Part shown: positions 50,134-62,475 of the stretch, one piece after another
Numbering within the stretch: the first letter of the stretch is position 1
Layout: each line of letters opens with the position of its first letter
Origin: Caprimulgus europaeus
Lineage: Eukaryota > Chordata > Aves > Caprimulgiformes > Caprimulgidae
Assembly (NCBI GenBank): GCA_907165065.1
Contig: OU015523.1
Span: forward strand, 43,885,702 to 43,949,701
Direction of reading: 5' to 3'
DNA: 64,000 nucleotides
The notes under the pieces: model-generated
Seen by the model: the letters and a program-made list of their open reading frames with translations, nothing else
Told to the model about the DNA's origin: nothing
The model's database searches: none
Translations under genes and position numbers: made by a program

Positions 50134-53100
50134 GTTTTGCCGAGTACATTGGGTTGAAAGTCAAACTCAGATGCCATTGAACATGAAAAGTACCCAAGGT
50201 AGTAATCAAATACTATGCTAAGCAATGTGTACCTCTGTTCCAAAAGACAGGACTAGATCCAATTCTACATCCAAAATGGAAATACAGAGAATATCACCTA
50301 TGTTCAGAAGATTTGCACAAGAATTCGTAAAAATTTAAATAATACATATGTCCTCAAAACAGACATTTAACTCCACAAACTATGTGTAGATTTTTCTCCT
50401 GGCCTTTTGAACAGGAATGAAATATACTTAAAATACATATGCTATTATTTGGCATTTGTTTATCCAGAACAATATAAAGATTCAGGACCTTGATAAATTT
50501 TAATTTAATCTTGGAGGTAATATATTTCAGAAAATTATGTGACATCCAAATTTGTGTCAGAGCCAGGCTCAGTCTGAATGTGATAAAAGACAGTTCACAG
50601 GAAAACAAAACAAAACAAAACACTCCTCCTCTCCGAAACTCCCAAACAAGTTTAGGACTACAAAAAGGGAACCTTGGCAAAACAAAATTTATAGGAAATA
50701 GTTAACATATCATACTGACATACCAGTTATGGTGGTTTCAATATTACTCTACTGCACTGCAAGTTTAGTGCCACTACTCTTCTCCATGTTTCAGTCGCCT
50801 TATCTCAAAGTGACCACATGGAGCAAGGACTTGATATAAAGCACAGAAATGTAAGTAGAAGTCTGAAACAAAACAAAATTTGAAAGCTTTGGAGCAAAAT
50901 TTGGGGTTGCATAAAGTTATGAAAAATTCCAATGTTGTTTTCTTTAAATCTCTACATTCCAATAATTTTACATGAAGAGCCAATACTAGTTTGTCCATAA
51001 GTTTGTTCACCACTATGGTAAGGTGGACTGTAAGACACAAATATTAATTTCTCCTGAGTATCTTATTATTTTCTATGCTCATAAAATAGAACTAACCTAA
51101 ACTGAAAGTTTAAAGTTGCTCTTCAGTATAGAGAAATGCAACAATATAATCTTTTTTGTAATGTGATGTATAGGTGTATGACTGCTTGCTTTAAGGAGAA
51201 TTTTGATAGGAGTTTAAAGATGCTGCAAAAGATAAGAAAAGCATTCCTCCAAGAGTAAAAGACACAAAAGTAAGAACCTGTATGCTCAGTAAAATGCCCA
51301 TTTGATTTCAGTACAATAATTAGCACATGGATCAAATTCAATGCTAAAGTGAGTTCTATTTATGCAAAGCTGTATTTAGGGGAGTACAATCTTGTGTTTT
51401 CCATGGCTGGCCAAACTACTGCATTTAGCTGAACACCAAAATAGCATGAGTAGGAAGAAGAAATATAACAGTAAACTGGAGATATAAAAAGAGGTCAAGA
51501 ATACAATCTATTATATTGTAACAAGTAACATAAGCAAGCAATAGGAGTAAGTGAGGCTTCAGGGGTGGAAAAACACTTGTAGAAAGATACAGTGATCTAG
51601 AATCAGGCTTACAGTTTTCTTTCAAAGGTTTTACACCCTTAAGCTCCACAGAGCTTCATTGTGCTTATTGTAATGGAGGCTTTCATCTAGATCAACACAT
51701 ACAGTATCTGAAAAACAGGAATAAGAAAAGTCAAGACCAAAATTATTTGTTAAGGGATTCAATACAGAAAGGCTCTACAGCGAAAGACTTGTCATTCTTT
51801 AAAGTAAAAAAGTTCTACCCCCCCACCATGACATAAAATGTAATGGCTTCTATTATAAAAACATGTTTCCTTCAACTGAGTCATTCCAGTTAGAAAAGCT
51901 ATTTTTTAAAAATAAAATCAAGTTTTGTGAAAGATTTAGAATTTCTAAGAAGACATTCCAAACTATTTGAGGAAACAGGCACATTAGGGTAAAACAAAAT
52001 ATTAATTTCTTGGCAGTTGAGGCTTTATGTGCTTCTTTTTTAAAAAATCTTAATCATACAGTCTTATAGGTTGTTTAATAATTAATATTGCAAATTATTT
52101 GACCTAGGTAGAAAAAAGAAGTGTATTTTCTGCACAGAGCATTCAGAATGTCAGTCAAATTACAACTAATGGCAGTGCTGAGGTTTATTAAAACTCCTGT
52201 GGTTCACTTAGCCAAAGAGCTTTCTGGCACTACCAAGAATGACATATTAGCATTGCTGTTAACATTTTAAAAGATTGAATAAAAATATATTTAGTATAAA
52301 ACAATTGCTGTATACAGAAAAAATGTTGAAATATTATCTCTGGTCTATAGATGAACAACCAAATTGCTGTCTATCATTTTATTGTCCTTTTCTACCAGAC
52401 ATAGCACTGGTGATTCCAATGCATCCCAGCTGAAGAAAACTAGCCTTATCTTCTGTGATGGTTCTTACCATGCGTAGTATCTGCTTCCAACCAGACGTAA
52501 GGATTGCTGAAACGTAGTTGATCTGTAATAGGCTGTCTAGCTGTGTATAGCCTGTCCCAAAAACTGCCACTTGAACAGCACTTGAAATTCCAGTCTTCAC
52601 CTCAGAGGTAATTTATTATAAATTCTGCATATGCTGGACTCTTTGGAAAGCCACATATTTCCTTTGCCCTAATCCTCCTGCAGAAGGAGCATTACCAGAC
52701 AGTTTTGTGACTTCTGTATGTACATACTCCTGCACCCCAGACAGAGCCATGGAGGAAGGTCTCTTCCGAGATGAAAATCTTTCAAACTCTGGTTTTCCTG
52801 CCAAACATTCCAGTATTATTAAAAAGAAACTTTGTGAAACAGATTTATGTGGGTGTAAAATCAGAGGCAGCATGGATTAGCTGACCTTTTAGGAACTGCT
52901 TTCCTCTCTTCCAAACCAGTAAAAGATTTAAAAATGGATGAGGTTGAAAAGGAATCTGGTCAGTGAAATTAAAATCCTAGGAGTTGAAACTTCAGCAGAA
53001 AGGTCTTCCAGAAGTGCTGCAACAGTTTGCCAAGGTCTCCCCCTACTCCTCAATTTGATCACTTGCTGGAAATTGTGGGCAGAGTTCAACACTGCAAAGT

Positions 53101-54031
53101 AGGGGAATAAATTATAAACTGGGGAAAGGAAATCTCGTCTCCTTTGCTACATCAAAAGCAGGTTGCCTTCCTCACTGATCTTCAAAACATGATGGCATCT
53201 CACATTTTACTCTGCCTGCCACCATCTACCTTTTATTTTACAGCTGAGATGCACATACTTTGTTTAAAAGATACAGCAAAGCCAAGAATGGAGTTCAGAC
53301 AGGACAATTATAAAGGCAAGTTTTCCTCTTAAAAAAAAGTGTCATCAGGGAGGGAAGGAGATTTGTCATGAAAGCTAAAACCCTTTCCCTAGTACGTGAG
53401 TGATACACATTACAGACCATACACTGGAAAAGTGATCTCTGACAGAAAATGCTTCTCTGTTGCCTTTACAAGTTACATAGACCTGGGAAGAAATAGGGGT
53501 ATAGTAACCCCCTTGGATTTATTTTAACAGTCCATGCTATGATCAAGGTTTTACTACATAAGAGCATTTGATGTGGAATCACCAGAGTCAGTGCAAATTT
53601 ACAGAGGTTAATACAGCTTTATTTGTAAATTTAGTTTTTAAAAAAGAAAAAGCAAAAATGTGAAATGTTCCCAGAAAAAGAATTTGCCTGCCAAGATCCA
53701 CACAGACTCATTTTTTTATGGACAAATTACAACTCCTTTAAAATGTTAGTTTAATGGAAATCCAAATGTTGGTACAACTTAAAGAGAGTGAGTGCCATAA
53801 ACAGAGAATGGAAAGGTTTTACAGTCTTTTCCAGGTGTTCTTTTCAGAATTGCTTTCCTTGGCAACTCTTCTTTATAGTTTCCCATAATGTTAATTAGCA
53901 CCTTGGTCTGTGCTCTTGATTACGTGATCCTTTCATCACCTTCATTTTCTTTACAATTTGAGGATTATTGTCCTTTGCTTGGCCAGAAGTGTATTTTTAT
54001 ACTGAGGGACAGCAGAGTGTTAGCAGCAGTT
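50134..54031. other. Unique AT-rich sequence
   Basis: No gene is supported in 3.9 kb. A short (AAAAC)n run lies at 50602-50621. Confidence 0.5.
50602..50621. repeat. (AAAAC)n simple repeat
   Basis: This is four units of AAAAC. Confidence 0.8.
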
Positions 54032-54283
54032 CTCACAGCATCACAGACCAGCTGAGGCTGGAGGGCGCCTCTGGACGTCGCCTAGTCCAACCTCCTGCTC
54101 AGAGTAGGGGCTGCTGCAGGAGGTTACCCAGGACTGTGTCCAGATGGCTTTTGAATATCTTCAAGGATGGAAACTCCACAACCTCTCTGGGCAACCTGCT
54201 CTAGTGTTTGATCATGCTCATCATAAAAAAGTTTTTCCTTACATTTAAATGGAATTTCTTGCATTTCAGTTTGTGCTCTGTTC
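54032..54283 (-). mobile_element. CR1 LINE fragment, older subfamily
   Basis: On the plus strand it reads TCACAGCATCACAGACCAGC, then 'cctctggacgtcgcctagtccaacctcctgctcag', then GGATGGAAACTCCACAACCT and 'aaaaagtttttccttacatttaaatggaatttc'. This is the reverse complement of a CR1 3' end of a subfamily different from the 16.0 kb copy ('gctgaggctgg…cctctgg…tcgcctagtccaacc'). About 250 bp remain. It is diverged but unambiguous. Confidence 0.92.
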
Positions 54284-57200
54284 ACTTTTAACTCCAACAG
54301 CTAATAATGAAGGCTCTGAACTCCACAGAACAGAGTGTTGCATGAAAACATGCGCAGATGGTGAAATATTGAAGGGTCGGTCACCCAACAGAGCAGGATG
54401 TTCATCCCACTCACTCTTTGTGTAAGTATGAAATTTTGCTAAACAAAACAGCATCAAAGATTTCTCTCTTCTTTTGACCTGGGTACCTAACAAATTGCCT
54501 CCCACCTTTATGCCATTTTGGAATGTAAATACAATAGGGACACTGAGCTGGAACACAGTCCAATATGACATGGACGTGTCTGTAAGCAAGAGGACCAGCA
54601 ACATGGAATTCAGTAAGCCAAAAAATATGGCAAACATAAATATTGCTTGTCATCAGTAATGATAGAAGATACAACTGTCTAAACATGTTTTCTTTTAAAA
54701 ACTAGTGAAATGCATATTTCTTTGGTGAGTTCAGACTTAGAAGTTAATCACAGAGACATAGTGATTTTATTATTACTATTTTAATATCCTTCCTGGACCT
54801 TCAGTAGAGAAGTTATTATTTCTTTTTTATTAAGAAACTGCAACAGTCAAAAGAAAATCTTACCCTGGGTGTTATACTTAGTATTTGACAACATGTGTAA
54901 AATCACAGCTGGATAGACTAAACCTCCTTATTTAATGATTACATATCTAAGAGATTTCTTTTACATATTGGTTCAGCTAACATTCAGCAAACACTGCACT
55001 TATGGTATCCACACCTATATGCTACTTTCTGACAAAAGAATATTAATAAGTAGTTATTCTATTAGAATGATAGATAGGTATATCTACTCCAAAGACTCTT
55101 TTGTAAGATATGAATTTGTTGGTCAAGCACAAATTTTGAACAGAGGCAGCCTCTTTTTCACATACCGAGCTCTCAACTTTGTGCTAAATATGTGCAGTTT
55201 TAAGATTAGACTTAAGATCCTCCTCCCTTGATATGTTTAACTCCTTTCAGCACCACAGCTAGTCCATATAATTTCCTTGTCCCAAATTGCTCACTTGTTT
55301 ACATCTTTGCAATGCTGAAAGCAGAAAATAGACCGAGTCAGATTATTTTATTTAATCCTCAGTGTTACCAACAGTTTGAAAAAGCATCTCTTTTTTTTTT
55401 TACCTAATAATCTGCAATTTACATGACTCACAACTAGTACATGAGATTATAAAACAGAACTAATTTTTTTGAGGGGGTTATATTTACATATGGAGGAGGG
55501 TTATATTCATATATCAGATAGAGAAGTGTAACCATTTTAACTGCTTCTTTGTACCTTCAGTCAGCTTCTAGTGTTTACAGAAACTTGCAATGTGGTAAAA
55601 TCCCACAAAATCCAGAGTTATGGAAATTATCAGAAGGTCTTTTTGCTTTCTTTTTAATTGAGTGGTTTTGACATTAATGTTGTTAGGTTAATGTGATTCA
55701 TTGAAACAGTCATTCCCCTAACTTTATGCTTAGTTCTTTTTAAAAGAATAATGTATTTAAACTCTCTGGGATTGACCATATACAGGACAAAACAATCTCC
55801 AATCCTGCATGCTAGGAATGGGGAAGGAGTAGGGAGAAGCAAGCACAGGACAAGTCTGCCCTGCCAAGCATCTTTGTGAAACAACAGATCCCGACCTTCA
55901 GAGCATAAATTAAAAGGTAAACAGACCTCACCTCTCCTCTTTCTCTTGTCGATTACTTGTATTTTTTCCTATTGAGACATGAATTACATGATTAGAACAA
56001 GTCCCATTTCGAAACATGAAGTATAAACATGAAATGAATGGTGCAATATTTCACAGTAATGTCTTATTTCCATAGGAAACATGCATACACACACATAAAT
56101 AGAGGAAGAGCTTAAAGAAAAAATAATTTAAAAATCACAAATCAATTAGAAAGTATGATATAAAATCTGGGTTAAGGGAAAGTTAATGGGAATTTAGGCA
56201 CTGGTTTTCTTGGAGTCACTGTTGAGGTTACTACATTCAATTTTGTTCAATACAGGTGAAAATAAAATGCTTCAACTGTCAAACCCTTGAAATCCAGTAT
56301 TTCTCTACTAGGAGGATACATTATTAAACTTATATCAACACCAACTGCTCCCATTTTCAGTTTAGTTGGCTTTTGATCAGCAAATTTCTGGAAAGTCTTC
56401 CAGCTCCAGGAACAATTAGCTTTATTCAATATGTTATTAATATGATCATCTTGCCTGGAGAGAGATTTGCTTCCTTCTCTACAAGGGAGTATCCTTCTCT
56501 TAAACCTGCATATGTCACCTGCTGTTCCTACTAAGCCAGTGTTCAGTATTGCACAAGCACACAATAAAGGAGACATTGAGCAAGCTGAATTAAGACAACC
56601 CTTTTTTTGGCATTTTCTCAAAAACATGACAAAACTAATGGGACTGGAAAGCTCTTTATCGTTCAGTTATCCATGCTTGTTCCTCAGACCTGCTATAGTC
56701 TAGGTTTTCTTGGTAGGTGCATAGAGTTTGCCTTTGGCTCACGTGACACTGGCCAGATTCAGTGTAGTCCTACAATTGTACAGCTGGCATACTGGTGTCT
56801 GAGTGAATATACATAGATTTCAGGGACTTTTCCAGCCAATCACAGATATAAAAATGCACTTTGGGATTTATTCACTTAGTCCTGGTTTTTAGATCATTAC
56901 CAATCAATTCTGCCTAGTTTGTCTGTATGTTACTGGACACTACCCAGCTGTACATAATACACAGTTTAAATAAACAATTACAGATATAAATTAAGTGGAG
57001 TGTCTTCCTTTTGTAAATTACACACCATTTTCTCCTAGTAAATTAACTCCGTCTGAGTGGAAGGGGATTAGGTTTTTTGAGGCAATTTCCCTGCCTGCAG
57101 TTACATTTCAGTGCTTGAAAATTCAGCTACTGGCTGATTTTTATCCAAAAGAACATGTTGTCTGTCAGAGGTGTTGGGTGGACAGAGGGAGAATTCCATT

Positions 57201-58389
57201 TATCTGTACACTGGTAACTATTCACACAAGCAACACAGTAAACTTACTAACCCTGCACTGCCAAGGTGTAATGTAAACAGGGGTAAATTTGGCTTCAGTT
57301 TCCAAACTCATTCAGCATTTTAGCCTTCCTGTTGAGACATCACTAGCCACATGAGTAAAGCATACTGTTTGTGCATGTGTCAAAAGAGCACTGACGTAGA
57401 AGCATGAGGCAACTCTTTTCACAGAGAAACAATATTCTCATATATCACATCCCTAGCATTAACTTCAGGATAATTTTTCTCTTCTTCCTTATTGATCTCG
57501 GACATCCAAATCAGAAGTGAAGGAGAAGGATACATAAGTCTCACAGGTGGTATAAGCTAGGAAGAGAACTCACTTTGTGGTACTTAACCATTAGAGGAAG
57601 TTAACGATATCCCACTAAGCAAAGTAGAGAAAGATAAATGCCTCCTGTTTTTTCCTGTGTGAGGAACTGCAAAAGCACTGGTCTCGTGTTCCACTAGATG
57701 CTGGCTCTAAAGCATCCAAAGTTATCATCAATCTAAGCAAAACAAAACAAGCGTCTTCATCTAATCCCAGTTCTTCTTTACAAGTATTTCTCTATGAAAT
57801 CCTGCTCTTCATGTGGACTCATCATACCCCGCATCCTCAGGAAAACCTGCTGTCTGTGGAGCTTGTAGAATTTGTCCCTGCTTTACCTTCAGTAGAATGA
57901 GAAGAGCTGTTGCCTAAAGCTCCAGCCTTTCCCTCAGCGTGTGCAGTGTGAACTGCTTTCTCCAGCTATGCCCTGGAGCCAGGCTCTTCTCAGCAGAGCC
58001 TAGTGACCAAAGCTCCAGCCCACACACAAAGAATAATTCCTAATCATTTATGTATATTAAGTAATTTTTTTTAAAAAGTAATTGAAAATCCTGCATTTTC
58101 AGAATATGCTTGGTCTCTAGCAATTAAAAAGAAGGAAGAGGAGGGCCACAGCTGCAGCTTACTGCCGTCCTTCTAATGGCTAAATGAAGTTCGTGTACAC
58201 CATCAGTGATGTGACCTGACTGAAGGAATGGATCTCAAACGAAACTGAATAAAGGTTGCTAATTCCGAAAAACTACATTTACGTTAATGTTTAATGTTGT
58301 TAGGTCCGTTTTAAACGTGAAGTAAGCTAAACACGAAAAAAGGCCGTTTTAACACTGAACACGTTGTCCACCAGGGAATTTAAAACAGT
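54284..58389. other. Unique sequence upstream of the CpG island
   Basis: I see no gene here. Frames such as 56247-56627 (minus) are unstructured. If the CpG island is a promoter, this is its upstream flank and may hold regulatory elements, but I can point to none. Confidence 0.45.
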
Positions 58390-58800
58390 TTGATCAGAGC
58401 GGTAATTCCTCCGCTCCCAGTTTGTTGTGTCCAGCTACAAAGTCTCCCCACGCTTTCTCTCAGCCTAACCGGTGCTGCTGGCTGCCTTCAAACCCCTCAG
58501 CCTGCCCCGGGCCAGCCGCACGCCTCAGGAGCTGCCCCGCCAGGCCCACACTCCCCACAGCGGCCCGGGACGACGCCCGCACCCGCGGGGCCGCTGGGCG
58601 GGGAGGCGCCCGCAGCCGCCGCCGGGCCCGCCTTGTCCAGGGCGCGCGGGGGCCGCTCCCAGGCGGCCCCGACAGCCGCTGCCGCGCCGGGTTCCCTCTC
58701 AGCTTCTTGCAGCACCTCCCTCGCCTGCCTCCGCCCCCCAACAGCGTCCAGCGGCTGCCCCAGCTGCCGGGGCCGGCAGCCGCGTCTCCTGCGCCCAGTG

Positions 58801-58866
58801 CTGAGCGTGCAGAGCGGCGGGGCGGCGGCGCGGGACGGGACGGGACAAGCGGTCCCCCGGGGCCAG
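58801..58866 (+). other. Candidate non-coding first exon (3' part)
   Basis: The GC-rich segment ends in GGGGCCAG followed by GTGAGC at 58867, a near-ideal 5' splice site. There is no ATG between about 58475 and this donor, so an exon ending here would be 5' UTR. The transcription start is unknown and the left border given is arbitrary. Alternative donors GAG|GTGAGC at 58990, GAG|GTGAGG at 59385 and CAG|GTACAT at 59447 could end longer or alternative first exons. The call is inferred from position and donor quality, not from transcript evidence. Confidence 0.4.
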
Positions 58867-58986
58867 GTGAGCGGCTGCTGGGTTCGCGGGGGCAGAGGCT
58901 GCGGGAGGCGGCGGGCTCTCGAGGGCGAGGAGCGACCGGCAACGCGGCGGGCTGCGAAGGTGGGAGTTGCCCTGCGCTGCCGGGCT

Positions 58987-59046
58987 GAGGTGAGCGACTC
59001 TCCGGGGCGGGTGGCAGAGGTGCGCGGCTCTCCGGGGCTGGGCTTT
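58987..59046 (+). repeat. 30 bp imperfect tandem duplication in CpG island
   Basis: Units 58987-59016 and 59017-59046 both begin GAGGTG and share GCTCTCCGGGGC-like cores (the first has GACTCTCCGGGGC). The first unit carries the donor-like GTGAGC, while the second has GTGCGC at the same place. Confidence 0.75.
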
Positions 59047-59450
59047 CCCGCCCGACCTCCCTGGAGGGACGGCCGGGGCGAGGGGCAGGAGGGTCCCGCG
59101 GGAAACTGCCTGGGGGGCTGGCAGAGGAGGGCAGGTCGGCGAGCGTCGCTCTCCGCAGCCAAGCCCCGCGCTGTCCTTTAGTCACGTCCCCCTCACGGAT
59201 CCCTCGCTTTGAATGGCACTTGTGCGTTTCGCCTGCTCGGGGGAAGCGGAATCCGGGGGCTGAGGGGAGATCCCTCCCGCGAGCGCAGAGCGGGCTGTGG
59301 GGCCGGGGCGGGGGCCGTGCGCTGCCGGGGCCGTTGGTGGCCGTTGGAACTCGCGGCCGGGACGGTGCGGGGTGTGAGGCCGAGGTGAGGGGCTGCGGGA
59401 GAGACGTTTCCGAGTTCGTCTTGTGAGGGACTGCGCTTCGTACCAGGTAC

Positions 59451-62290
59451 ATTTCTCGGTGCTGCTGGTGGAAAGGTTTCCTTTCTGGTTTCCAGACTTA
59501 TTTTAAGCGCTTCATCAGCAGTGATTAAAAAAATATTAAGAAAAAAAATCAGTAACGTCTTTAAATCGGATTAAAAAGTGACTGATTTTGACTGGCCCGT
59601 CAGTCGGGTTTGAATGCGGCTGACGATGAAGAGCTTGGGCAGCGGCCCGTTGGGACTGTGTTTATCGGCTGTGTCAGGTTTTGCTCTCACACACGTTTTC
59701 TGCGGGAATGGGGACTGAATATATTCGGCTCAAAAGTTTTTGCTGTTTGTTTCTTGTACATTCTGCAAGGTAACCTGCATCACCGAAAGTAGAATGTCTT
59801 CAGAGTCACCTGTTGTGCACAGGAACTCTTCTGTCTGGTTTTTGTCTTGTCCCTTTACGCTGACCAAGTGAGGAAAGATCGGTGTACTGGAAGCATCCTC
59901 TTTCCTGGCTGCGTTTATTTTTGCTTTACTTTCCAAATATATAGGTTTTGTCTTTCACGGGTAGTATTTATAACAGTACTGAACTCTGTTGCCTTGACTG
60001 TGATTGTCTTGCATTGATTTATGCAGAAATGTTGAAGAAATGGTTGTAAACTAATTCTCTAGCCTTCTAAATGCCTCTTCAGCAAATTGAATATGTGATT
60101 GTACAAGCCGGGGCTGGTTTTGACTTACATGAAATCAGTTATAGTAATGCTGAAGATGTGCTAGAATGATCTCCAACATGAGCCAAAATAGAGTTTACAA
60201 CCTCAAGCATGAAGATCTAAGTGTTATTTAGTTCCAAAGCAAACTATTTGGGTATTTATCTCTGTCACTTGTGCTGAAAAGGTAAGCTGGTGTTATGTAT
60301 CCCTGCTGAAAATAGATTTTTTTCCTTTTGCTTGCATAGGCTAACAGTGTGCATCATTAGAAGAGAGCTGAGCAAGCTGGTATTGCTGTTCTTCCGCTTT
60401 AAGCTTAGGGCTTTAGCCCTTCCTTCCTAAGCTGGAAAGTATACTTCTGTAACTGTTTGCATGGGGGAAACAAGCAGGATTTGGTCCTGTGCCAGGTGGC
60501 TGGAAATGTATTTGTTAAGAACAGAAAACATGTTTTTGCTAGGAGAGTCTCCAAGTACCTGTCTTCACTGAGGAAGCACACTTATTGATAAAGACAATCT
60601 CTAAAGTGAAATGCCTTGAAAGAAGATGCAGGAAAGAAATTGCATGTAAACAAAGTTTGCTAATGTGTGAATCGGGACGACAAAATTTTCTGCTTACACA
60701 GCAAGCTATTATTACTTTACTTACTTTGTGGCAGTCAAGACATCAAGTGACCTATTGTTATTCTTTATTAATCTTTATTAATATTACTTTAGTATCTTAA
60801 GGTAATTCTATAGATCAGATGGACTTTGTGAGCATGTTTTTTTTCTTCAGTGCTTTCCAAATTTAATGTTAAACTTCTATTTCTAATGCATCAAAAGAAA
60901 TAATCTCAAATTAAAGCCAGATGGAGAGAGATAAAGGACTAAATTTCCATTCTCAAGTTAATTGCTCAATTTATACAGTTTTTGTGCTGTGAATGCTTTT
61001 AGTCAGGTCTTCCACTAATAGCTGTAGAATGTTGGCAGATTAAGAAAGTTTTTGACTTCATGAGCGAATAACTGTTGTTAAATTTGGACAATTTTTAGTT
61101 CTTAATATGTAACACAATCAGTGACCTTGGCAAACACAGTATAGCTTTAAAACTGCTCACTACACTTGAGTTTGGAATTTTATGTTTTCAGTGGAGTAGT
61201 AGATTAGATTATTTGAAGGCCCAAAATCAGGGTAGCTCATACAATTAGTCTTGTTGACTTCAACGGAAGAATTAGCATGAATAAGGCATGCTGTTTGGCC
61301 TGAAATGTTAGTATTCTGATAAATGGTAAGTTTAATAGTATTATTGTGTCTGGGTTCAATTAAAAGCTTTGCTCTTTTTTCAGATGCATGGGTTTAGAGA
61401 ATATTAATTTGTTTTAGGACATGGGCAGGTGCTACTCAGCTTGCTAACAAGAAAGGAGCAGAGTGAATAATTTCATGCTTATTAGATAGGTGCTCATGCT
61501 TATGAAGGTTTACTCTTTCCAGTTGTAAATTCCTGGTGGAATTACAATTTGAAAGTGGTCTATACTTGCTTTATGAAAAGGTAGGTTTGTGTAACTATTC
61601 AGTACTTAACAGGACTCAGTTCTTTGGGAGTCTTGCATTCCTTTTATGCCAAAATGTCTTTGAAATTTATTGTTGTTCAGAGTGGACAAAGGATCCTTTG
61701 TAGTTGATGTTAAATCAAATAGAAAAAAATGGATCTCAAACTCCTCCCTGCATGAGTCACATGGATTTGTCTCCAGCTGTGAGCTGAACATCTTGTATAC
61801 CACAGGTGCTCAACCTATGAGTGTTATGTACATCGGCTTCAGGACAGTTTTATTGCAGGTAATATGTAGTGGAACTGATACAAGATTTTAAAAGTGTATT
61901 TGGCAGCTAAAATCCCAGCCTCAGCATTTTGTTTTTCTTTTATTGATGTGTGCTGTAGCCCAGAAATCTAATTATTGTTTGACACAACAGCTGCTTTTCA
62001 GCTACTGCCTTATTAATACAGTGATTTTGTTCTTCTGTTCTAGGCCCTCTTCTGCTGGCTACTGAAATACAGTGTTCTTAATAGCTTAGAGAAAAACTAT
62101 AGTTTGTAACATTATTTACTTTTTTTTTTTTGTGCTTTAAAAGAAAACTGTAGAGTATCAGTTACACTAGATGAGACAGTGTATGGAAAATAAATAGTTT
62201 ATAAAGTTCCCCAATCTACTGAAAATACTTTTTTGCTCCATAGAAGTTAGAGGAAATTACTGGAATTTATCACATTTTTTTCTGTTTTCT
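59451..62290 (+). other. Putative first intron, left part
   Basis: Composition returns to AT-rich within 100 bp of the CpG island. I see no coding exon. If the promoter model is right, this is intron 1. A weak ancient-repeat remnant lies at 61240-61295. Confidence 0.4.
61240..61295. repeat. Ancient amniote repeat remnant
   Basis: TTGTTGACTTCAACGGAAGA followed by 'attagcatgaataaggcatgc' resembles the sauropsid motif 'cattgacttcaatgggactactcatgtgagtaa'. The copy is degraded, so the call is tentative. Confidence 0.4.
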
Positions 62291-62475
62291 GAACTGGAAC
62301 AGGCTGCCCAGGGAGGTTGTGGAGTCTCCTTCTCTGGAGACATTCAAGACCCACCTGGACACCTTCCTGTGTGGTCGCATCTAGGTGTTCTTGCTCCAGC
62401 AGGGGAATTGGACTGGATGATCTTTCGAGGTCCCTTCCAGTCCTTCACATTCTGTGTGATTCTGTGATTCTGTGA
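62291..62475 (+). mobile_element. CR1 LINE fragment, 3' end
   Basis: It begins at GAACTGGAACAGGCTGCCCA and ends in ATTCTGTGATTCTGTGAG, about 185 bp. It belongs to the same subfamily as the 16.0 and 49.9 kb copies ('ctctggagacattcaagacccacctgg'). If the gene model is right, it sits inside intron 1 in the sense orientation. Confidence 0.95.

Larger units (their letters stand above)
58390..59450 (+). promoter_or_regulatory. CpG-island promoter
   Basis: This is about 1 kb of very GC-rich DNA dense in undepleted CpG, standing alone in an AT-rich window. It holds several GC boxes of Sp1 type (CTGGGCGGGGAGG near 58595, GGCGGGGCGGCGGCG near 58818, GGCCGGGGCGGGGGC near 59302), and I see no TATA box in a plausible place. 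Right-facing splice donors and a coding-looking exon 5 kb to the right favour transcription on the plus strand. Bidirectional activity cannot be excluded. The long frames across it (263 codons plus, 330 codons minus) are expected where GC content removes stop codons and are not accepted as genes. Confidence 0.85.

Noticed and set aside
57200..57295. Possible further copy of the ancient amniote motif ('ggggtaaatttggcttcagt')
   Set aside because: Only a short loose resemblance, without the diagnostic GTCAATGG-type core.
58460..59452. 330-codon open frame on the minus strand and 263-codon frame on the plus strand in the CpG island
   Set aside because: Both lie in extreme GC content, where stop codons are rare. 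They overlap each other in opposite directions, have Pro/Arg/Ala/Gly-rich composition without domains, and their bounds follow the island rather than exon signals.
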